Shown: one piece after another, positions 59,080 through 64,000 of the stretch
How positions within the stretch are numbered: position 1 is the stretch's first letter
How the letters are laid out: every line of letters begins with the position of its first letter
Assembly (NCBI GenBank): GCA_040382055.1
Contig: JBEIGE010000016.1
Span: 7,981 to 71,980, forward strand
Direction: 5' to 3'
DNA length: 64,000 bases
Origin: JBEIGE01 sp040382055
Lineage (GTDB): Bacteria > Pseudomonadota > Gammaproteobacteria > Burkholderiales > Burkholderiaceae_C
The notes under the pieces: model-generated
What the model saw: only the letters and a program-made list of their open reading frames with translations
Told to the model about the DNA's origin: nothing
Database searches by the model: none
Position numbers and translations under genes: made by a program

Positions 59080-59532
59080 ATGGACCTGAGAAAACTCAAA
59101 ACCTTGATTGACCTGGTTTCGGACTCCAACGTGACCGAATTGGAGATTACCGAAGCCGAAGGCAAGGTTCGAATCGTCAAGGGTGGCGGTGTGGTGTCGC
59201 ACACCCAGGCAGTTCAGATGTCACCCATGCCCCAGCAGGCGTCCTCGGCGGCCTCCCTGCCAGTTGCAGCCCTGCAGTCCGAGCTTATTGCACCTGCCAG
59301 TCATGTGGTGAAGTCACCGATGGTGGGCAGTTTCTATCGCTCGGCATCGCCAGGAGCCAAGTCGTTTGTTGAAGTCGGCTCGGTGGTCAAGGAGGGCGAA
59401 ACCCTGTGCATTATCGAAGCCATGAAGATTCTCAACGAAATTGAATCTGACAAGGCCGGTACGGTCACCAAAATTCTGTGCGAGAACGGTCAACCCGTTG
59501 AGTACGGACAAGCCTTGTTTGAGATTGAATAA
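59080..59532 (+). CDS. accB: Biotin carboxyl carrier protein of acetyl-CoA carboxylase
   Basis: 150 residues. N-terminal MDLRKLKTLIDLVSDSNVTELEITEAEGKVRIVKG, an Ala/Pro linker (~50-75), and the biotinyl domain with the modified Lys in CIIEAMKILNEIESDKAGTV. It carries carboxybiotin between AccC and the AccAD transferase. The order accB-accC is standard, 21 bases apart. Confidence 0.97.
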   Translation: MDLRKLKTLIDLVSDSNVTELEITEAEGKVRIVKGGGVVSHTQAVQMSPMPQQASSAASLPVAALQSELIAPASHVVKSPMVGSFYRSASPGAKSFVEVGSVVKEGETLCIIEAMKILNEIESDKAGTVTKILCENGQPVEYGQALFEIE

Positions 59533-59553
59533 ACCAGACCGCTGAAAAAGCCC

Positions 59554-60903
59554 ATGTTCAAAAAAATTCTGGTTGCCAATCGAGGCGAGATCGCTCTTCG
59601 AATTCAGCGCGCCTGCCGCGAGCTGGGTGTCAAGGCGGTAATGGTCTATTCCGAGGCAGACCGTGAAGCCAAATACGTCAAGCTGGCAGAAGAAGCGGTG
59701 TGCATAGGGCCTGCAGCCTCTACCCTTAGCTACCTCAATATGCCGGCCATTATTTCTGCGGCTGAGGTGACCGATGCAGAGGCCATACATCCTGGCTACG
59801 GTTTTCTAAGCGAAAACGCAAGTTTTGCAGAGCGGGTAGAGCAAAGCGGTTTCCAGTTCATCGGGCCTACCCCGGAGTCCATCCGGATCATGGGCGACAA
59901 GGTGTCTGCCAAGCAGGCCATGATCAAGGCCGGTGTGCCATGCGTGCCGGGCTCGGAAGGTGAGTTGCCGGAAGACGCTGCCACGGTGCGGCGCATTGCC
60001 AAGTCTGTGGGCTACCCGGTGATCATCAAGGCGGCTGGCGGCGGCGGTGGCCGGGGCATGCGGGTGGTTCACACCGAAGCGGCGCTCATTAATGCGGTTC
60101 AAATGACCAAGGCTGAAGCACAGGCAGCCTTTGGCAACGCGTCGGTCTACATGGAAAAATTTCTGCAGAACCCACGCCATATTGAAATTCAGATTTTGGC
60201 CGACAAGTATAAAAATGCGGTCTACCTTGGCGAGCGTGATTGTTCCATGCAGCGCAGGCACCAAAAAGTCATTGAAGAAGCGCCAGCGCCAGGCATTCCC
60301 CGGAAGTTGATTGAACGGGTTGGCGAACGTTGTGTAGCAGCCTGTAAAAAAATCGGCTACCGCGGTGCCGGAACTTTCGAGTTTTTGTATGAGGACGGCG
60401 AGTTTTACTTTATTGAGATGAACACCCGGGTCCAGGTGGAGCATCCCGTTACAGAGCTGATTACCGGCGTAGACATCGTCAAGACGCAGATCATGGTTGC
60501 GGCCGGTGAGAGGCTGCCATTCTCCCAGCGTCAGATCGTGATTCGTGGCCATGCCATTGAGTGCCGCATGAATGCCGAAGATCCCTATAACTTCACGCCG
60601 TCGCCGGGTCGCATCACGATGTGGCACGCACCTGGAGGGCCGGGCGTGCGGGTGGACTCCCATGTCTACACCAACTACTTTGTTCCGCCCAATTACGACT
60701 CGATGATCGGCAAGATCATTGTTCACGGGGACACGCGTGATCAGGCACTGGCCCGCATGCGAACCGCCTTGTCTGAAACTGTGGTCGAAGGCATCAATAC
60801 CAACATTCCCTTGCACAGGGAGCTGATGGTCGATGCCAAGTTCATGACGGGGGGAACCAACATTCATTACTTGGAAGAGTGGTTAGACCATCGCAAGCGC
60901 TGA
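59554..60903 (+). CDS. accC: Biotin carboxylase subunit of acetyl-CoA carboxylase
   Basis: 449 residues, ATP-grasp. FKKILVANRGEIALRIQRACRELG, IHPGYGFLSENASFAE, ATP loop IIKAAGGGGGRGMRVV, ERDCSMQRRHQKVIEEAPAP, and EMNTRVQVEHPVTELITGVDIV. It carboxylates biotin on AccB. It is full length and is followed by prmA after 11 bases. Confidence 0.98.
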   Translation: MFKKILVANRGEIALRIQRACRELGVKAVMVYSEADREAKYVKLAEEAVCIGPAASTLSYLNMPAIISAAEVTDAEAIHPGYGFLSENASFAERVEQSGFQFIGPTPESIRIMGDKVSAKQAMIKAGVPCVPGSEGELPEDAATVRRIAKSVGYPVIIKAAGGGGGRGMRVVHTEAALINAVQMTKAEAQAAFGNASVYMEKFLQNPRHIEIQILADKYKNAVYLGERDCSMQRRHQKVIEEAPAPGIPRKLIERVGERCVAACKKIGYRGAGTFEFLYEDGEFYFIEMNTRVQVEHPVTELITGVDIVKTQIMVAAGERLPFSQRQIVIRGHAIECRMNAEDPYNFTPSPGRITMWHAPGGPGVRVDSHVYTNYFVPPNYDSMIGKIIVHGDTRDQALARMRTALSETVVEGINTNIPLHRELMVDAKFMTGGTNIHYLEEWLDHRKR

Positions 60904-60914
60904 GTGCAACCGGT

Positions 60915-61799
60915 ATGTTTGAGCTCAGCATTTTGTGTCCACAAGAGCAGGTCGAAGACCTGAGCGACGCTTTGCAAGCCATGGACGCCTTGAGTGTCAG
61001 TGTAGAGGATGCTGATGCCCTGGGGCCCCATGAGAAGCCACTCTTTGGTGAGCCTGGAATGCCTCCCCCAGAACTGGGTTGGCAACGTTCCAGGGTTCTT
61101 GCCCTCTACGCCAATGAACAGTTAGCTACTGAATCTGTAGCGATACTGAAGTTCCAGGACTTCTTTTCGCACTGCACTCTGTTAGCGCTTAAACCGGTTG
61201 CTGATCAGGACTGGGTGCGATTGACCCAGTCCCAGTTTGCGCCAGTGGAGATTACGCCCGATTTCTGGATTGTGCCGACCTGGCACGAGCCCCCCGGTGC
61301 AGCCCGGACTATCATCCGCCTTGATCCCGGTTTGGCTTTTGGAACTGGCACCCACCCCACCACGCGCATGTGTTTGCGCTGGATTGCAAACCATCCTAAT
61401 ACCCCCCAGGATCGCGTGCTGGACTACGGGTGCGGTTCAGGAATTTTGGCGATTGCTGCAGCCAAATATGGTGCGTTGCAGGTCGATGCCTTTGACATCG
61501 ATGAGGCAGCTGTCAACGCCACTGTGCTCAATGCCCAGGCCAATCAGGTTGTTGTGAACGCCGGTTTGCCTGATCGGGTTTCTGGCACCTACCAAACCGT
61601 GCTGGCCAATATTTTGGCAACTCCCTTGAAGGTGCTGGCGCCGCTGTTGTGGGAACGCGTCGCGCCAGGCGGGACGCTGATCCTGGCCGGTATTCTGAAT
61701 AGACAGGTTGAAGAGATCAAAGACGCTTATGCGCCTTATTGTGTGTTGAAGGTGTCAGACGCCGAAGACGGTTGGTCGCTGATGACGGCCGCCCGCTAG
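60915..61799 (+). CDS. prmA: Ribosomal protein L11 methyltransferase PrmA
   Basis: 294 residues from the ATG at 60915 (MFELSILCPQEQVEDLSDAL); a longer frame starts inside accC. The N-terminal substrate-recognition domain (~1-85) is followed by the SAM-binding domain with RTIIRLDPGLAFGTGTHPTTRMCLRW, VLDYGCGSGILAIAAAKYGA and VLANILATPLKVLAPLL. It trimethylates L11. Codons ~63-76 (61101-61141) include a GCTAC/GTAGC inverted arm resembling the dapF repeat. Confidence 0.95.
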   Translation: MFELSILCPQEQVEDLSDALQAMDALSVSVEDADALGPHEKPLFGEPGMPPPELGWQRSRVLALYANEQLATESVAILKFQDFFSHCTLLALKPVADQDWVRLTQSQFAPVEITPDFWIVPTWHEPPGAARTIIRLDPGLAFGTGTHPTTRMCLRWIANHPNTPQDRVLDYGCGSGILAIAAAKYGALQVDAFDIDEAAVNATVLNAQANQVVVNAGLPDRVSGTYQTVLANILATPLKVLAPLLWERVAPGGTLILAGILNRQVEEIKDAYAPYCVLKVSDAEDGWSLMTAAR

Positions 61800-61895
61800 C
61801 AATCTGACGAATAAGTGCCATGACCTTGACAGAGCAGAAAAAGTGCTTGGCCAGGGCAAAAGTCAAATGAATTGGGCCTCTACAATGACACATTC

Positions 61896-62870
61896 ATGAG
61901 CCTGATTACACGTTGCCCCGACTGCAAGACCATGTTCAAGGTCGTACCTGACCAGTTGCGTATTTCTGAGGGTTGGGTGCGGTGCGGTCAGTGTGAGTTT
62001 GTTTTTAATGCGTCTTTGAATCTGCAGGACAGCCCCGCATCCCCTGTTGAGACGCATGAATTCCGAGTGGATGTGCCGCCGGACAGCTTGCCACTCAGCG
62101 CTGGATTGGCACCTGACTTGCAGAACACCAATTTGCAACCCCGGCAAACCGAATATCAGCCAGACTCGGGGTCATTAGAACAAAACCTGAATGACCTCCA
62201 AAGGCAAGATTGGAAGCTCGTTTTTGATGACCAAGTCCAATCCGCTGGAGCAGTGACTAGCGAGACTGCAGAATCAGCTTCGGGGATTGATCCAGAAGAG
62301 ATCAGGCGACCTGCGCAGTCTGCAGCGGACATGGGCGTGCCCGAGCGATTTTCCTTTATCCGTGAGCCGCAAGCCAAGGCCTCTGCCTGGAGCAACGCTG
62401 GGGTACGCGCCAGCCTGATGACTTTGACAGTGCTTCTTTTATGCACACTGCTGCTGCAACTGGTGCTTCATGAGCGCAACCGAATTGCTGCAACGCAGCC
62501 GGTTTTTAAGCCAGCCCTGCAATCTTTGTGTAGTTTAGTGGGTTGCAAGGTCACCCCGTTCAGGCAGATCGAATCGATTTCGATTGAAAGTTCGTCCCTC
62601 AACAAGATCACGGGCGATGTCTATCGCCTGAATCTGACGATGAGAAACACGTCCGCGATTGATCTGGCCGCACCTTCCATTGAGCTGTCTCTTACTGACC
62701 TACAGGATCAGCCTCTTTTGCGTCGGGTCTTCCCTCCCTCTGAGCTCGTGGGTATGCCCCCAGTCTTGAGTCCGGGTTCAGATATCAGTGCGTCTCTTCC
62801 TCTTGGTATCAAACCCTCGGGTGAATTAGACCGAATAGCCGGCTACCGTGTTCTCGCTTTTTACCCCTAA
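61896..62870 (+). CDS. Zinc-ribbon DUF3426 membrane protein
   Basis: 324 residues from the ATG at 61896 (MSLITRCPDCKTMFKVVPDQLRISEGWVRCGQCEFVFNA), an MJ0042-type CxxC...CxxC zinc ribbon at residues 7-32. A low-complexity acidic linker follows, then one membrane segment (~172-190, LMTLTVLLLCTLLLQLVL) and the periplasmic DUF3426 domain (LCSLVGCKVTPFRQIESISIESSSLNKI...LTMRNTSAIDLAAPSIELSLTDLQDQPLLRRVF). Function is not known; members usually follow prmA. TACAAT at 61881-61886 lies just upstream. Confidence 0.86.
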   Translation: MSLITRCPDCKTMFKVVPDQLRISEGWVRCGQCEFVFNASLNLQDSPASPVETHEFRVDVPPDSLPLSAGLAPDLQNTNLQPRQTEYQPDSGSLEQNLNDLQRQDWKLVFDDQVQSAGAVTSETAESASGIDPEEIRRPAQSAADMGVPERFSFIREPQAKASAWSNAGVRASLMTLTVLLLCTLLLQLVLHERNRIAATQPVFKPALQSLCSLVGCKVTPFRQIESISIESSSLNKITGDVYRLNLTMRNTSAIDLAAPSIELSLTDLQDQPLLRRVFPPSELVGMPPVLSPGSDISASLPLGIKPSGELDRIAGYRVLAFYP

Positions 62871-62888
62871 CCTTTTATTCGTATATCT

Positions 62889-63791
62889 ATGTCTGCCCTG
62901 ATTTGTGGTTCACTGGCCTTTGACACCATCATGAACTTTGAGGGTCGTTTTTCAGAGCAAATTCTCCCTGATCAACTTCATATCCTCAATGTGTCGTTTC
63001 TGGTTCCGACCTTGAGACGTGATTTTGGTGGTTGTGCCGGCAATATCGCCTACGCCCTCAAATTACTGGGTGGTGATCCTTTGCCCATGGCTACGGTGGG
63101 CAATGATGGCTCCGCTTATGTGAAGCGAATGCAGGACATGGGGATCAACACGGACTATGTGCGTACGGTAGAGGATACGTACACAGCTCAAGCGCTCATC
63201 ATGACTGACCTGGACAATAACCAGATTACCGCTTTTCATCCTGGTGCCATGATGCACGCCCACAGGAACCAGATACAAAGCCAGGCAGATATTCGTCTGG
63301 GCATCATCTCGCCAGATGGCCGTGATGCCATGCTTGAACATGCTGATCAATTCAAGACCGCCGGGATTCCTTTTGTGTTCGATCCTGGCCAGGGCTTGCC
63401 CATGTTCGATGGTGCTGAGCTGGCCCGTTTTATCGATCAGGCCAGTTGGGTCACTGTGAACGACTATGAGGGAAAGATGCTGTGTGATCGTACCGGTATG
63501 AGTTGTGCCGATATATCCTGTCAGGTACGAGGTTTGGTGGTGACCCTTGGCGCCAAGGGCTGTGAGGTCTGGGTCGGTGGCGAGAAAACCCTTGTTGAGC
63601 CTGTTCAGGCTGTTGCTGTCATAGATCCAACCGGGTGCGGCGATGCATTTCGCGGCGCATTGCTGTATGGCCTTGAACAGGGCTGGGATCTCGCGCGCTG
63701 CGCCCAGCTTGGTAATCATTTGGGCTCACTCAAAATTGCCCAACGAGGCCCCCAGAATTACAGCTTGGACAAACAAGTCGTAGGCTTGTAA
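62889..63791 (+). CDS. PfkB-family carbohydrate/nucleoside kinase (adenosine kinase-like)
   Basis: 300 residues. Ribokinase-type fold: N-terminal ALICGSLAFDTIMNFEGRF, substrate motif FGGCAGNIAYALKLLGGDP, and the second PfkB signature VIDPTGCGDAFRGALLYGLEQGW with the catalytic Asp and anion hole. The segment LIMTDLDNNQITAFHPGAM resembles bacterial adenosine kinases more than ribokinase, but substrate specificity cannot be settled by reading. It starts 18 bases after the DUF3426 gene. Confidence 0.87.
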   Translation: MSALICGSLAFDTIMNFEGRFSEQILPDQLHILNVSFLVPTLRRDFGGCAGNIAYALKLLGGDPLPMATVGNDGSAYVKRMQDMGINTDYVRTVEDTYTAQALIMTDLDNNQITAFHPGAMMHAHRNQIQSQADIRLGIISPDGRDAMLEHADQFKTAGIPFVFDPGQGLPMFDGAELARFIDQASWVTVNDYEGKMLCDRTGMSCADISCQVRGLVVTLGAKGCEVWVGGEKTLVEPVQAVAVIDPTGCGDAFRGALLYGLEQGWDLARCAQLGNHLGSLKIAQRGPQNYSLDKQVVGL

Positions 63792-63810
63792 AGCTGGAAC
63801 TCCAAAGAAA

Positions 63811-63838
63811 AAGTCCGATGTCTGGCGACATCGGACTT
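63811..63838 (-). terminator. Rho-independent terminator between the PfkB kinase and the H1-like gene
   Basis: A perfect 12-bp stem AAGTCCGATGTC / GACATCGGACTT with a TGGC loop. On the minus strand it is followed by TTTCTTT, so it best serves the H1-like gene coming from the right; it could also stop plus-strand transcripts less efficiently. Confidence 0.88.
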
Positions 63839-63854
63839 GAGACAAAGCAGCTTT

Positions 63855-64000
63855 TTAAGGCTTGCTGGCCGTTGGAAACGGCCAAGCTGCCTGCGGATTC
63901 AGAGTTGTCTGAGCAGCAGGAGCCGGGGCTACTTTGGCAGCGGGTGCTTTCGCGGCTTTCTTCGCAGCCGGCTTCTTGGCTGCTTTCTTGGCTGCTGGCT
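63855..64000 (-). CDS. Histone H1-like Lys/Ala-rich DNA-binding protein (C-terminal part, cut by window edge)
   Basis: Minus-strand frame open from the right edge to TAA at 63855-63857. The last 48 codons encode AAKKAAKKPAAKKAAK-type repeats, then KVAPAPAAQTTLNPQAAWPFPTASKP. This matches the tail of bacterial histone H1-like nucleoid proteins common in betaproteobacteria. The N-terminus lies outside the window. The composition recalls the tail of the DksA homologue at 15843. Confidence 0.75.
   Translation of the reverse strand, partial: PAAKKAAKKPAAKKAAKAPAAKVAPAPAAQTTLNPQAAWPFPTASKP

Noticed and set aside
1..64000. CRISPR arrays, tRNA/rRNA genes, insertion sequences, prophage or integration sites
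   Set aside because: No regularly spaced repeats, no tRNA-like cloverleaf sequences, and no transposase or phage genes were recognised; xerC is the chromosomal dimer-resolution recombinase in its usual neighbourhood.

Overview
The window is a contiguous chromosomal segment of a betaproteobacterium, most likely of the family Comamonadaceae (Rhodoferax/Polaromonas-like). This rests on recognisable family-level gene order (dapF-DUF484-xerC, COG0523 GTPase-DksA-STAS protein-hslVU, a complete dcw cluster ending in lpxC, accBC-prmA-DUF3426-PfkB-histone H1-like), on GTG/TTG starts with many 4-bp ATGA overlaps, and on a short AT-rich repeat inside genes that resembles repeats I associate with this family. 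No tRNA, rRNA, insertion sequence, prophage or CRISPR array was seen. Most of the window is core genome.

Layout. 1-6.1 kb: 3' part of a flagellar operon, fliJKLMNOPQR (hook-length control, C-ring switch, export gate). 6.1-9.6 kb: a soluble receiver-histidine kinase plus NarL-type regulator on the minus strand, divergent from a CheA-like kinase that stops where the CheW-binding domain should begin. 9.7-13.8 kb: dapF, a DUF484 gene, xerC and an RlmI-type methyltransferase, then a convergent SUMF1-type secreted protein. 14.7-20.5 kb: COG0523 GTPase, a DksA with a long Lys/Ala/Pro tail and only one zinc-finger cysteine, a two-STAS protein, and hslVU.

20.6-39.1 kb: the division and cell wall cluster mraZ-rsmH-ftsL-ftsI-murE-murF-mraY-murD-ftsW-murG-murC-ddl-ftsQ-ftsA-ftsZ-lpxC, with phased MraZ-type boxes in front of mraZ and a small membrane-protein gene after lpxC. 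With dapF, mpl, mtgA and rodA elsewhere in the window, nearly the whole route to meso-DAP peptidoglycan is represented.

39.1-47.1 kb (minus strand): a glyoxylate-to-glycerate pathway (gcl, hyi, glxR, ttuD) behind a CoA-transferase/HMG-CoA-lyase-like/VOC operon, and a probable remnant of a LysR regulator. 47.1-51.3 kb (minus): ruvC, mtgA, a TonB-like protein and an RNB exoribonuclease. 51.4-56.2 kb (plus): rodA, a 3-hydroxyisobutyrate-dehydrogenase-family enzyme, tldD, and a DAHP synthase preceded by a 22-residue leader peptide packed with Phe/Tyr/Trp codons and a mutually exclusive antiterminator/terminator. 56.3-64 kb: mpl (minus), a nucleotidyltransferase-like gene, a TlpA-type thioredoxin, accB-accC, prmA, a zinc-ribbon DUF3426 protein, a PfkB-family kinase, and the 3' end of a histone H1-like gene running in from the right edge.

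The most notable items are the aromatic attenuator of the DAHP synthase gene, the in-frame AT-rich repeats inside dapF, rlmI and the RNB gene, the truncated CheA with its divergent two-component pair, and the tailed, cysteine-poor DksA next to a metal-chaperone GTPase. All family assignments come from reading the translations; no database search was run.
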